Assembly (NCBI RefSeq): GCF_964204865.1
Contig: NC_135250.1
Location: 3,596,001-3,660,000 of the forward strand
DNA: 64,000 nt
From: Styela clava
Lineage: Eukaryota > Chordata > Ascidiacea > Stolidobranchia > Styelidae
Reading direction: 5' to 3'
The position numbers and the translations under genes are program-made. The first letter of the stretch is position 1, and each line of letters starts with the position of its first letter. A model generated the notes under the pieces. It ran no database searches. It saw only the letters and a list, made by a program, of their open reading frames with translations, and was not told the origin of the DNA. Below, piece by piece: positions 46,141-57,795 of the stretch.

Positions 46141-49121
46141 TTATTTCAAAGCATGTAGAACAAACATTATTGCAAATGCAACCAGATTTCTTCTTTTCTT
46201 CACAATAAAGCCACTTGCGCCGTTACCAGCAGTTGATGCTCTCGCCTCTGTGTGTCGATTACAAAGATCTAAAACGAAATAGTTAAAGTAGTATTATTCA
46301 CAATGGACTTCCGTTTTCGAGTTGGAAAAATTTCGACTTTGACTGGGGTTTGAAAAATTTAGAATTTGACTCGTGTTTCAAGGTTGCTGGAAATATCGAC
46401 TCTATCGTTTGTGCGTCTTGGACAAAGGTCGCAGACTTTGGCGGGCTTTATTACGTCACGGTGAGATCACAGACGTAATTTTTGGATGTCGTAGTCAGGT
46501 GGGGATCATGAGTACCATATTAAAAAACCGTTGGGCCACACCCGCTAGAAGTACCTGTAGTGTTAAACTATATCACCCTCAGAAAGAAAGCAGGAAGTTC
46601 AAAATTTTGGCTCAGACTCTGAGAATCTGAACATATAATTCCAATGATAACAGCACTGTCAAAAATCGGCGCTCCGGAATTGTGTGTACCAATATGGAGG
46701 TAACTAGTTTAGGTCTCCTACTTTATATCAAGTTTCAAGTTGTATAAAGGGAATGAAACCCATGGGCAGCGGGTACATTCACTTGGCTAATACAGACAAT
46801 CCCCAAACTAGTAATATACCTAAAACAAAGAAAATCAGAATAAAATTAAGGCCTAAACCTAACCTGGTACACACACTACGGCGGTATCCAAAAATAGTTA
46901 GTCTAACCTGCATCGCAATGGCAAATCTTCAGTTTCATTTCAAGCAAAGTCATCTCATTGCAGGAATTGGAGGGATAGTGCGAACATCCTCGTTTGACTG
47001 TTTTTTCCCCTGTTGGGAAAATTAGAAATATTTTAGAAAGGTTTTAATGCCTTTTTATTTAGAAAATAAATTGGTGCAATCTGATTTGGAGAAATTTTGC
47101 ACACAATTTCGTTGCCTAGTAGTTGATGCGTTTGATTTAACTAAGATGATATCATAGGTTAATCAGAGGTGGGCAAAGTTTTTGGACCAGGGGCCAAAAA
47201 ATGTGCCCTTTTATACTGGTGGGCCATGTGAGTGTGACGTAAAAAATGATATTTTATTAACAGTATTATTGACTGAAGTGGAAACAGTGGGCTCTGTGCC
47301 AAAACTAAATTCAATTGCAATCTCAACAAATTCCTCACGCTATTTTTTAGCTTAAACATCAAAATTTGGTTTTAATTCGGTTGTGTCCGCATCGGGCGGG
47401 CCAAATTGAAGTCCCCAATGGGCCGGATTTGCTCATGTCAGAGTTGAATTCTATGGTTGAGATCCCATTTTAACTCAGGGTGTAATAAGTAGGGTAGGTA
47501 ATGCATTTTGGGTTCTACTGAAATTAAAATGGAGGTCTTCATATATCAGTGATTGCTCATGCAGAAACTTATTTAGAGCAAAAGACTTATAACTGCCGCG
47601 TAGGAATACAAATACCGACTCAAAACCCTTGTTTCGACTCTAGGTTGCGGAAATTTTGAGTCCGAACTCCGAGGATACCAAACATCGGGCCACAACGCCG
47701 AGCCGCCAAGCTATTTAGTGTGGCTCTTGTCAACACTCAGATTTTTCCCCGTGAAGCATAAAATTCTAACTCGACAGTTTATGTTTAAAAAGGCGCTCAC
47801 AAATCTATGTTTGGGGTGTGATAACTAAGCAGACCTCGAACATTATTTTTGTGACCATTTTTTGCTACGTCACATCGACAAACAGGCCATTGGGAAAACG
47901 AGCAAAATCGCTGCATTTAGACGACATACGGCGCTCACGCTATAGGAGCCTACGTTTTTGACGTTCACCTGATATTGTCAATGTCTCCTCCGTTGTGTAA
48001 CATCTTGTCGTAGTTCCGGGGATCATGGTGCAATTACGAACGTCGTTCCCGCTCAAACCGGTTTCGCAATCTTTGCACACGTAGCACTTAAGAGCTATTC
48101 CTGCAAAAATGATCATTTCTTCGTTTTATATACACAAAGTTCCCTACGAACAATGCTGTGTACAAGTAGCTAAGGGCGCAGCCAGAAAGGGTGGGGTTCT
48201 AAAATTTCTAATTGCTAAATAATCCCGTATCAGTTAGCGAGTCCGGCCGGAGGCTGGAAACGCGCGCTCCAGAAGTATGTGTACCAATATGGAGGTAACT
48301 AATTTTTTTTGCCTACTTTACATCAAGTTGTGTAAAGGAACTGAAACCTATGGGCAGGGGATATATTTACTTGGCTAACACAGGCAGTCCCTGAACTCGT
48401 AATAGAAGTAAATAGAAAAGATTGGAATAAAATTATGGCCTAACCCTAACCTGGCGGGTCTAAAAAGCGTTTCAAAGTACGACAAATTGCTGTGTATGTT
48501 ACAGAAAATGCGTTTTCACCAATTCAAAAGGGAAGTGGGGTTCCGACCCTCAAGCTGAAGCTAGCGGTTACCATAAAGCACAATAAAGTAATAGTAAAGT
48601 TTTAATAACAGTACATACTTCGAGTATTTGTAATCAAATAAAATAGCAAATTTTTTTTCGGGCTACTTCGGAGCTTTAGATGAGTCAGAGAAACTCCTAA
48701 ATCCCTTAGAACGGGGGTGTGCAACCTGTTGCCCGCGGAGAAGTGCCAATTCTTAATGATGTGCACGCACGCGAAACTTCTTAATTTTGTAATTCCAATC
48801 TCTATTCTTGAGTCAAATGTGTTATTTCTGCCAATGACTTTACAATGCCCTAACAGCAGCTTGTGCGAAACAAACAACGCATTTAATAAGATCAATAACC
48901 AAAATTTTTGTGCTGCAACTACTAGAAAGTTTATGTTAAATAAAGATGCGGCCCGCGGTATCACTTAGTTATTTCTATCTGGCCCTCCAGTATGAAACGT
49001 TGCACATCCCTGACTTAGAATATATACATAAACATGCCCTATTTTCTATCAACACTACCGACTTACCTGTTGTGAATAGCAATGCAAAAGTGATTAAAGT
49101 AATTCCGACGGAACTTCTCAT
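46141..49121 (-). CDS. Ly6/LU-domain GPI-anchored protein, 138 aa
   Basis: Read on the minus strand, exons 49121-49067, 48100-47969, 47009-46908 and 46268-46141 join through phase-1 introns. Exon 1 is a signal peptide (MRSSVGITLITFALLFTT). Exon 2 has KCYVCKDC, a glycosylatable NCT and a fifth cysteine. Exon 3 has RGCSHY, NSC and ICHC. Exon 4 opens DLCN, continues through a polar Ala/Gly/Ser stretch and a KKRR patch, and ends in a hydrophobic tail (NLVAFAIMFVLHALK). Ten mature cysteines fit the Ly6/uPAR fold, and the tail suggests GPI attachment or a membrane anchor. It is diverged from the plus-strand copies, so an older family branch. The stop codon lies inside an AATAAA. Confidence 0.82.
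46667..46892. mobile_element. MITE, CCAATATGGAGG subfamily
   Basis: Starts GGCGCTCC...GTGTACCAATATGGAGG and ends CCTAACCTGGTACACACACTACGG. It lies in intron 3 of the 138-aa Ly6 gene, directly beside exon 3. Confidence 0.65.
47165..47455. mobile_element. hAT-like repeat, GGTGGGCAAA family
   Basis: Begins CAGAGGTGGGCAAAG and contains GGGCCATGTGAG; the right part has GCGGGCCAAATTGAAG. An inverted relative lies at about 60665-60960. It lies in intron 2 of the 138-aa Ly6 gene. Confidence 0.55.
48264..48460. mobile_element. MITE, CCAATATGGAGG subfamily, right end missing
   Basis: Begins GCGCTCCAGAAGTATGTGTACC and runs to CCTAACCCTAACCTGG, lacking the terminal ~25 bases. It lies in intron 1 of the 138-aa Ly6 gene. 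Confidence 0.65.
48712..49012. mobile_element. hAT-like MITE with 8-bp TSD
   Basis: Left end CGGGGGTGTGCAACC; right end GTTGCACATCCCTG, inverted. The flanks CCTTAGAA (48704-48711) and ACTTAGAA (49013-49020) match at 7 of 8. It lies 54 bases into intron 1 of the 138-aa Ly6 gene. Relatives are at 29511 and 59060. Confidence 0.75.
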
Positions 49122-51455
49122 TTTGTTGAGGATAAATTAATACTTTAATTAAGATTTCAAACGAAATATATTACTATATCCTATCCTGTAAAAACTAAAC
49201 TGATAAAGTAAAATCAAATCTAGTTGAACGAATTCTATTAGATCGGGGGTGGCAACATTTTTTGTCGGTGGGCCATATAGCCTTGCAACTTCAGCTGGCT
49301 GGGTCACGCAGAAAAATTAGTTTTTTTATGTACACAACGAATCAAAAAACATCACAATGCAAGATTTAACGCAGCGACAAGAGCAAAAAACATGTATTTC
49401 TACCCATGTGAGCTCCTTCTTAAACATAAACTGTCGGATTAGGTTTTTATGCAATTTTGCATATTGAACTCCAAATGTAGACAAAAATTGTTAAAGTTAA
49501 AAGAGACCTACAACTAGCGATTTACAAATACATTTTATTTTCAAATATATTTGCTTTTCACGGTCCTTATTCGTATTTAGCGATTCCTGCTTATGGGACT
49601 ATTTAAAACGTTTACAGAGTTGGTATTTCTCACATGAATATTTAAATAAGATGCTCAAACTAAACTCAAATTCACTCAGAGCCACATTGTACAACCACTG
49701 TACTGCCTGCCATTCAGCATAGTCACCCGCGGTCTCAAAATATACAATCCTTCTTATTTCTAATTTTCTTATTTTGACCGTTGGTGGTATATTTGGTGGG
49801 GACTTTGTACAAAACATCATCCAAACCCTAGTTGGGCCTATACCTTTACTTCGCTTCTATATTCACTGTCGCCTAGTCGTAGAAACGCTCTGTGCCCCTG
49901 TAACAGTACAAGCTTATGAATTAAGAATCGTATCAAAACAAAAGAATATTAAATTACATTCTTTATTGTTAGAGCGGGGTATTTCACTTTTGTTAACAAT
50001 AGCGACGCAGTTCGAAAATATTGGTAAAATTAGCAAGAATTTAAATGCATTCGTACTCTGATAGGGCCTTTAGGTGGCACATTGTTCTAAGCGTTAGGAA
50101 TACGCTTGCCACCGCATCTCTGATTGATTACCCTTCGTGGGTTCAAATCCCATGTAGGGTTAGTTATGTGCGAGGGGATTGCTGGTCTCCTCGCCGCCGT
50201 AGGGTGGATCACGTGACCGTTTGTCGGTTATGGCTTCCACTATCATCAAGACCATGCGTAAACAAATAACTGGCTAACTAATCACACACCCGACATGGAA
50301 TGATAACCGGACAAGAGGCCGTGGTGTGCCATATGATTAAGTCGTCTTATCGGCTTGCTTCTCCCCCGGGATAAATATGTAAATCCTATCCTCTCGTTTG
50401 GTGTAGTAACCTCACGGTGTTGTGACGACTGTACTTTTCTTTTTGTATTGGAGATCGGTTCCTACTAAACCCAAAATACAAACTGCAAGCTCTAGTCAGA
50501 AACATGTTTTGAATATGAATTTCGCTTGTTTATTCAAATCTACCAACCACGGGCTTGTCCTGTTTTCGTTTTCTTACATTAATCAGGGTGACACCTTGAT
50601 ATTGGGTTGCTTAAATGCATCTCGAAGTCCGACATTTGTTAGTATTTTATGTTTGCCCTTTTTCTCAGTATGATTTAATATTGTACTTTCTCATAGGTAA
50701 CACTGCTAAACAACCATTATTGGTATATCGCATTGATTCACACTGAAATGCATGTATTTTTTTCATCTTTCTTAATTGTGTTTGTTCATTGTGTACTTTC
50801 GGCATGTGATAAAATAAACTACTTCTGACGGACTGACCGAAATCGTCTCGAAGAGCTCGGTTCGGCTTTTCAAAATGTCACCCCTGATATACCATCTCGA
50901 TAACACTGTAGTAAGTTTTGTCGAAGAGAAAAGATTCTAGGCTTTTCGTAGTTAGAACATCTTATTGAAGACTGCTCATATATAGCAGTTGTAAATGGAT
51001 TCTGTTTTCACGTTACTCCCGCGTCTTTTTTAGTATTAGTGCAATTTTCTGTCAACGATCAAGAAAGAGAAAATTAGTAATTATTCAGTTCGGGTTGGGT
51101 TTAAAAATACAGATTGCTCTGAAAACTCAACTGGATGATTGCTAATTTGTTTTGGGGGTTGTTCTGAAAAATCGCTATTCGCACAACCATTGAACCACTT
51201 CATTTTCAGTACTCAAGATAGAGAAGTCTACTCCTCAAGTCTTTAGAAGACTATTACTTGTATTTTGTATTTATTCAAATTTCTTCCGAGTCTTGTGGAA
51301 TCCGATATTTCATTTAAAATTTTGCTGTTTTTTTTAAATTCATTGAAGAACTTTTTATGGCGTATAGGAACACCTTATTATGGCGTATGGGAAGATTTTT
51401 CACGCTTAACCTTAAATCTTTAGGCAAACTCAGAAGCCGCTAGAATGCTGTTGCT
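49122..51455. other. Intergenic between two minus-strand genes
   Basis: No exon recognised. It holds the SINE at 50066 and, near 49245, a short GGGGGTGGCAAC/GTGGGCCATATAG piece like a hAT remnant. The rest is unassigned. Confidence 0.4.
50066..50400 (+). repeat. tRNA-derived SINE, best-preserved copy
   Basis: The head looks like a decayed tRNA: a box A-like segment near 50070-50092 and the box B-like GGGTTCAAATCCC at 50139-50151. The body continues through ACCCGACATGGAATGATAACC to a tail ending GGATAAATATGTAAATCC. Other copies: 765-883 with 2197-2240, 14488-14720 inverted, 53424-53556 and 58828-58960. Confidence 0.7.
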
Positions 51456-51461
51456 TTTATT
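51456..51461 (-). terminator. Poly(A) signal AATAAA for the coiled-coil gene
   Basis: AATAAA on the minus strand, 75 bases after the stop codon of terminal exon 6b. No AATAAA lies between exons 6a and 6b, so both endings may share this site. Confidence 0.45.
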
Positions 51462-51535
51462 TTTCTTCAACTATTGTACATGGTTGAATAATTGTAAATT
51501 TGGTGTTTCTTTAGTATATTAATCACCATATTGCA

Positions 51536-54500
51536 TCACGCACGTCTGTCTGCTCGTATCTGTGCCAACCGACGACGCTCTTGTTCTGCTCGGTATTCTT
51601 TTTCAAGCATATAGACCACTGAGAAAATGGAATGTTGTCAACAAATTCGTCTGTACAATATATTTTTCCATGGATAATTGGTCTTGCTATAAATCAAGCT
51701 TGATAAGGCTCAGTCGTCATAAAACATAGTATATAAGTCAATTGACTTATATTTAAAGTCTTGCTTCGGGAAACGTATAAAGGTCTTAGAATATTGTATC
51801 ATGCACGCCCGCTGAATCTGCGACTTTGCTGTTGTCTTCGATATTCTTTCTCAAGCATAGCGACGACTGAAAAAAACGAAATGCTGGTAACAAAAGGTCA
51901 GCGTCGTTTGTAGAGTCCCTTTTTATGAAATATCGAAAATTATTAGTATATTGTATTAACTTCACTGCTAACTATTGGTGCCTCACCTCTTTGCAATCGC
52001 GTTTGATCACTTCTCAAATCTTCAATTTCATTTTCTTGTGTTCCGTATCTACGCCGGATGTCACTTAACTCTGTCAGAAAACAAGAGAGAAATCTCCAAA
52101 TAAAAAGTCGGGCACTCCCGTAGTATGTGTACCAGGTTGGGTTAGGTTATAATTTCATTTCAATTTTCCTTATTTTGGTTCTATTACGAGTTCGCGGACT
52201 GTCTGTGTTATCGAAGTGCATATACCCCTGCCCATAGGTTTCAGTCCTATTACACAATATAGGCGAACAAAATTAGTTACTTCTATATTGGTACACATAC
52301 TTCTGGAGCGTCAAAAGTCGCGCCGGCGAGGCCTTAATTATGCACCAAATTTGCTGAAAAGATCGTCAGATAAACGTGAATGAATTCACGAGGTGAGGCT
52401 ATAGATTAAAATCTAAATAAATTTGGAACTGAATAAATTTAAAATGAAATAAAATTATTAGACTTCTACAATCTGAAAGTAGTGAAAGTTTGAAATCGAC
52501 TGGTCAAGAAGTAGCAGAAAAAAAGTGATTTTTACCATGAGAATCTAACCCCCCCCCCCCCCAAAAAAAATTTTTACAACTACATAATATTAAACATATT
52601 GTAGGCAACTTGAAAGTGGTAGAGCGTCAATTGTGTTGGTATAGTATGGTATGTTGGTTAAATATTCCGGAACGTTTTGCCAAAGTCATACTTCCTCAGA
52701 AATACATAATTCAACTAGTCTGATAATTCAACTAGTGTGATTCCATTCGTTTCTGTGTGAAACAATATTCGTGAATTGGAAATAACTTTTGGAATATATC
52801 AGCTTTATCATTTCTTTTTAATTTTCATTTATTTTTCATCCCCGTTATAGTCGTTGTCAATTTCTAAAATACAGTTGAAAGTTTTTCACAAAACAGGGGA
52901 TTTCACGGATTGTAATTTATAACTAGCAATTTAAAATAAGTATTTTTCACCGTGTCCGGAACATTCGCGCAGGGAATTTGGCCGCATAGGAAAAATCGCA
53001 AGAGCATTTTGCTGTAAAACAAGTATTTGTGATTAAAACAGTTAGGTTTATAGGGTTAGGGTATGCTCTTAAAAAATGCGAATTTTCCTATGCGGCGAAA
53101 TTTTCTAGAACCAGTTTTCTCACACCATTTTGTAAATTCGACTGGGTCTCTGTCATGTCAGCGAGTTCGTCTGCCTGTTTCTTGTTTATCTCCAGTACTT
53201 CATCCAATTCTGTTAAATGAATTAACGAAATAAATATATATACAATGGACTACGTTCTCTCGATGATTTATAGCAGATATCAGACTTCGATCGTAAGACT
53301 CAAGAATGCGATACTCGGAACAGCGGTTTTCAGAAAATTTAAATATTGGAAGGGTTCGCAAGCTTAAAAGTTTGGGATATCTGCATATACAGCACATATA
53401 CATGGCTTCCTCCACCATTCTGAGAACAAATAACTAACTAATCTCATATCCGACCTGGAGTGGTAACCGGACGAAAGGCCGTTGTTCGTCATATAATCAA
53501 ACCATCTTATCAATTTTCCTCTACCCCTGGATAAATATGTGAATCATATCCTATATATATATATATACAGGGTAATAAAAAAGTTGGGCAAAATTAAGGT
53601 AACATTTTTCGTCATGGCAACGTTAAAAAGTAACTGTTAAAGAGCGTCAGTCGTGAAATGTTCTAATGGCATTTCATCGTAAGCGTATACTGTTCGAAGG
53701 TGTCAGTCGTTAAATGTTTAAAGTAGAATTTCATCTTAGCTTCTGTTAATTATGCGTTATCTTTTAACACCCTGTATAACAGCAATTTCGAAACAATATA
53801 AAACAAGGATGAGGAATATTAGAAACAATATCACAGGAGTACGTACGTACGTTTTGATAAAGACTCAGATACTGTATCGCTTGTGTTGTTATTCTTCAAT
53901 TCTTTATTGAGCTCATCAGCTTGTTGTTTGTTCATTTTCAGAATGCCTGTGATTTGTAAAACAAAAATAGATGCCACAAAGTCTACTTAGCAGTAGAGCG
54001 TAGGGCATTCCGAATCGAATAGTAAATTATTCGTATCAGTTCAAAGCAAAATTTTGAATCGCCGCCATCTTGTTTTTTTCTTTCCGCCAATGGTCGAGGT
54101 GAATTATCCATATGTTTCTTCTTTGAAGCCATATTTTTTCAACGCAAATTCTGACATATAACTTTTTTCTGTAGTCAGTTATTGATAAATACGTGTTTTT
54201 TATTGTATGTGAACGCTCAGCAATTTGTCTGAGTGATGTACTCTATGATTTCAATAATTCATGTGTTGACAGGACCACTTATAATAATAAAAAAAAGTTG
54301 CATACAATTATACATCTCCCAAGTATTCGAGATTCGATTCGAAAAAAATATTCGATTCGATTCTGAAATCATCAGGTATTCGAAAATGCTCAGCCGTGCG
54401 TTAGAAGTGGCCGCTTGTGTTCCTGATCATAAATTATAGCGTTGAACTTAAATGAAATTTTCGGCACTCCAGAAGTATGTGAAGTTGTGAACCAAGAGGG

Positions 54501-56660
54501 CGGACACTCAAACGTAGTATGTGTACCAGGTTAGGGTTAGGTCATAATTTTATTACATTTTCCTTATTTAAACTCTATTACGAGTTCGGGGACTAGCTAA
54601 GTGACTCCCGTAGTATTTTTACCTGAAATTACGGCCTAACCCTAACTTGGTACACATACTATACGTTCCCGTGTCCGCCATCTTGGTTCACATTCTACAG
54701 GGGTACCCTTCAATATATGTTACGATTTTCCTTTAATATACAATTTTTTTGCGTCTTTAAAAATTTTAACCCTCACCACACAATTAAAACTTAATTAAAA
54801 TTGTCATAAGACGGACTTCTGATCAACTTTCGAATTAAAAATAAAATTCCCCCAAACCTTTTTGCAAAGTTGACTGAGTCGCCTTCATATCAACAAGCTC
54901 TTTTGCTTGTTTCTTGTTTATCTCGAGGACGTCATCCAATCCTGTTTAATGAGTTTAGTAGAATAACTGGCGCTCCCGTAGTGTGTGCACCAAGATGGCG
55001 CACAACCTAATAACCCTAACCTGGTACACATACTATGATCAGAATGTGCGCAATTTTGGTGCACATACTACGGGAGAACCGAATAACTTTATATAAATTT
55101 TTACCAGACTTATCATTCATAGTTATACGTGGGTCCTTTTAAAAACTACGAGCCTTCCATAATAGTAGGTCCTTGCATTATGTTGGCTGCTTGAACGGCG
55201 CCCCCGTAGTATGTGAATCAAGATGGCGAACACCGGAACGTAGTATCTGTACCAGGTTAGGGATAGGCCGTAATTTTATTCCCATTTACCTTATTTTAGT
55301 TCTATTACGACAGGCCTGCCCGACCTTTTTCGTCTCGCGGGCCATTTTCACGTGACGAATTCGGTCGCGGGCCGCAAACGTTTGTACCAAACATTAATAC
55401 CAGATAAGTCCTGATTTTGGTGTAGGTTTTTACATAATACATAAAAGGCGAGTTTATTAACATGAAATCAATCAAGATAATAATTGATCTCTGGTTACTG
55501 GGTAGGGCTGGCAAATTATTCGAATATTAGAATAGCGGTTTACTAGACGAATATCTAGTAAACGGGACGTGGACATAACGGGGACCGAATCAAGAATCAA
55601 TCATTACACAACACACTTGCGTTTTTTTGGCGACCACGCAAGAAACACACACATCACGTCAAAGTTGAGTGTTATATATGCGTTATAGTGTTTTTATTCA
55701 TTCATTTTAGTAGCTACGATACTGCTTTAATGTTTAAATGAGCATAATGTGCGTCAATGTTTCAGCAATATCAAGTTTTAGTGGACCATTTCGTAAAATT
55801 TGAAACACCAATACAAGTATTCAATGAAGTAACATAACGAAGATTCCTGAACGAATAGTCCATATATACTGATTTGTGACTAATTAGTAGCATTGCCATT
55901 ACGTCAATTTCATCAGAAATATTGACGAATACGCAGTGACGACATTTCCAAAATCTTATTTAACGCGAACATAACATGAACAAAAGTACAAACCTAAAAA
56001 GACAACGAGTTCGAGGACCAGTACCCAAGATATTGTTGACTTTTTATTTCACGTTGGCGATGAAGACGATCAAAGCCGACACGAAAGAAAGCAATCAGAA
56101 TGAAATTAATTTGCAAACTTAGGCTCCAAGTTCATTCCTATATTTGCGCTCAGCGTTTGTCCTCAATGATTGCACAATATCTTTATAGTTCGTCGAACAG
56201 ATTGCACAGTTTTGCGAGAAATAAAAATAAATGACATTTATAACCCTAACCTGGCGCCCAACCTGATAACCCTAACCTGGTACACATACTATGATCAGGT
56301 TGCCCGCCATCTTGATTCACATACTACGGGAGTAGCCCGCTTGAACAGAACCTTGTTTTGAGTGAATTCGTGAAAAACTCATATATTCATACTTCTTTCT
56401 AGTTCTTCAATATCTTGACGATTATCAGCATTTGCTCCATAAAGTTTCAAAATATCTGTAGATGGGGTTCCTTTGCATGTTATAGGGAATTCCTTCCTTT
56501 GCAAATATTCATAAATGTTGAACCCTTGATGGTTCAAGGGTGAAGGGTCGCATTGATTGACATTACATCCGGGTTTGAAGCGACAATTTAAATTATCAGC
56601 TTGACATGGCACGAAAACCATGCAGTACATTGATACTATAACATTTAGTAATCGATACAT
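51536..56660 (-). CDS. Secreted coiled-coil protein with modular phase-1 exons
   Basis: Not recognised. Minus-strand exons: 56660-56393, 54941-54858, 53946-53851, 53209-53126, 52070-51987, then 51866-51799 (6a) or 51618-51536 (6b). All internal introns are phase 1. Exon 1 gives a signal peptide (MYRLLNVIVSMYCMVFVPCQA), a four-cysteine segment (CRFKPGC, NQC, ITC) and a helical lead-in (DIEELER). Exons 2, 4 and 5 each encode 28 residues, exactly four heptads, with hydrophobic or Gln at matching a/d positions; exons 2 and 4 share LEINKKQA. Exon 3 (32 codons) is a diverged relative. The two last exons are paralogous (VV.MLEKEYR). Product 227 or 232 aa. Likely an oligomeric extracellular protein; function unknown. 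Splice choices are unverified. Confidence 0.7.
52112..52314. mobile_element. MITE, CCAATATGGAGG subfamily, inverted
   Basis: Begins GGCACTCCCGTAGTATGTGTACC and ends TATTGGTACACATACTTCTGGAGCG. It lies in intron 4 of the coiled-coil gene, about 40 bases upstream of exon 5. Confidence 0.65.
52980..53098. mobile_element. Short palindromic element, GCCGCATAGG ends
   Basis: GGCCGCATAGGAAAAATCGC is mirrored by GCGAATTTTCCTATGCGGCG about 100 bases later; AAGAGCA and TGCTCTT lie inside. Related sequence with a common GTTTATAGGGTTAGG core occurs at about 63128-63260. It lies in intron 4 just downstream of exon 4. Confidence 0.6.
53424..53556 (+). repeat. SINE fragment
   Basis: Matches the SINE body and tail (CCGACCTGGAGTGGTAACCGGAC ... 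GGATAAATATGTGAATC) and runs into a (TA)n stretch. The tRNA-like head is absent. Confidence 0.6.
53567..53775. mobile_element. Mariner-like MITE, ACAGGGT ends
   Basis: Starts TATACAGGGTAATAAAAAAG and ends TTTTAACACCCTGTATA; the TA-flanked ACAGGGT/ACCCTGT termini are typical of Tc1/mariner-derived elements. Internal repeats of GTCAGTCGT.AAATGTT occur. No transposase. It lies in intron 3 of the coiled-coil gene. Confidence 0.65.
54463..54712. mobile_element. GGTACTCCC-family MITE
   Basis: Both halves are present (GGCGGACACTCAAACG left; CCCGTGTCCGCCATCTTGG right), with a small insertion near the left end. No clear target duplication. It lies in intron 2 of the coiled-coil gene. Confidence 0.7.
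54973..55083. mobile_element. Short MITE, GCGCACAACCTGAT subfamily
   Basis: GGCGCTCCCGTAGTGTG ... CCAAGATGGCGCACAACC on the left, GTGCGCAATTTTGGTGCAC and CTACGGGAG on the right. It lies in intron 1 of the coiled-coil gene beside exon 2. Confidence 0.65.
55196..55500. mobile_element. MITE left half joined to a hAT-like fragment
   Basis: Bases 55196-55310 are the left half of the GGTACTCCC family (AAGATGGCGAACACCGGAAC). From 55312 a different repeat begins (AGGCCTGCCCGACC ... CTCGCGGGCC) and ends unclearly, so the second element interrupted or replaced the first. Confidence 0.55.
56242..56332. mobile_element. Short MITE, GCGCACAACCTGAT subfamily
   Basis: Compact palindrome with GCGCCCAACCTGATAACCC on the left and TGATCAGGTTGCCCGCCATC and CTACGGGAG on the right. 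It lies in intron 1 just after exon 1 of the coiled-coil gene. Confidence 0.6.
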
Positions 56661-56806
56661 AATCAATAATCTTGTGAAAAGTTAAAATAATATTGAAGTC
56701 TAACTGTGAGAACGCAGAAAATATTATTTCATAATTTTAGGGCATTTGGACCCTAATTCCATATTTACTATTTACGATGTTCTAAAGGCAACACGGGGAG
56801 TTGAGG

Positions 56807-56959
56807 CAGTGGCGTAGCCATGGGGGGTGGTCGTGTGGGTCGACCCCCCCCCCCCCCTTTGAAATTTCGATCGGACCCGCTAGCTGTTTCGATATAACTT
56901 GGCAAAATAAAATTTTCAGAACTCCTCCCCCCCTTTCAAAATTTCTGACTACGCCTCTG
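56807..56959. mobile_element. CAGTGGCGTAGC MITE with perfect TSD
   Basis: A 153-bp element with inverted ends CAGTGGCGTAGCC and GACTACGCCTCTG. The perfect 8-bp duplication AGTTGAGG flanks it (56799-56806, 56960-56967), consistent with hAT. It contains a C-run. It lies about 150 bases upstream of the coiled-coil gene start. Confidence 0.8.
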
Positions 56960-57676
56960 AGTTGAGGGTTGTTCAGCTTATTTTATAGATATGCAAGTAA
57001 CGGATCTTATTTCTCTGACCTTCCTGCCTTTCTTTCCCTCAAAAGAATTTATATATATATATATGTATTGCATGTTGATATGTTTGCTTGCCAGCAAAAT
57101 TTTCACATTGAATTTCTTCCTCGAAACTTAATTTTCCTAGTGTTATCCGTGCAGTTTCATGTTTAGTATCAACCTATATCGACTCGCATTTTTCTCCCGA
57201 GGATTACCTTATTACCTTAGAAGTATACACTTTTAGACTAATATATACTTCGATGAGCCGCATTTTTAACTCTGACGAAATTTCATGTATTGTGAGTTTT
57301 TTCTGATGCGAGATTATTAAAACAAACTAACTTTTTGTAAAGTTTAGCTGCAATCAAACATTCACAAGTACTAAAACAAGCTGCAAACTGTTATCTAAAT
57401 TTCATTACATTGTCACCATACCAGACAATAACAATCTCGGCCTTCCTAATCAATACAATATTTGCTATCTAATATGAACTGTGAACTGTCATACTTATAA
57501 CTTATCAATAACAAACACTTGAAATTTCCGGATACGGCATTCATTTCTAAGCAGTGCGGCTCGTATTTTTACTAAGTTACGTTTTGCGGAAAAAATATCA
57601 TAGTTTGTAGTACATCGCCTCGGCAAAAGACTTTACTATTAAAAAGCATTTATTTTTATATATTGCACACAAATTT

Positions 57677-57795
57677 GGGCGCTCCAAAAGTGTGTGTACC
57701 AATAAAGAGGGAACTACTTTTGGTTGCCTACTTTACATCAAGTTGTGTAAAGGGAATGAAACCTATGGGTATATATTCACTTGGCTAACACATAT
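57677..57795. mobile_element. MITE, CCAATATGGAGG subfamily, left half
   Basis: Starts GGCGCTCCAAAAGTGTGTGTACC and stops after ACTTGGCTAACACA; the right half is missing. Confidence 0.6.

Noticed and set aside
49774-50061. 95-codon frame
   Set aside because: Starts at a non-ATG codon upstream of a SINE; composition and context give no support.
50066-50160. Functional tRNA gene
   Set aside because: Box A and box B are present, but the stems are poor and the sequence continues into a dispersed body with other copies in the window, so it is a SINE.
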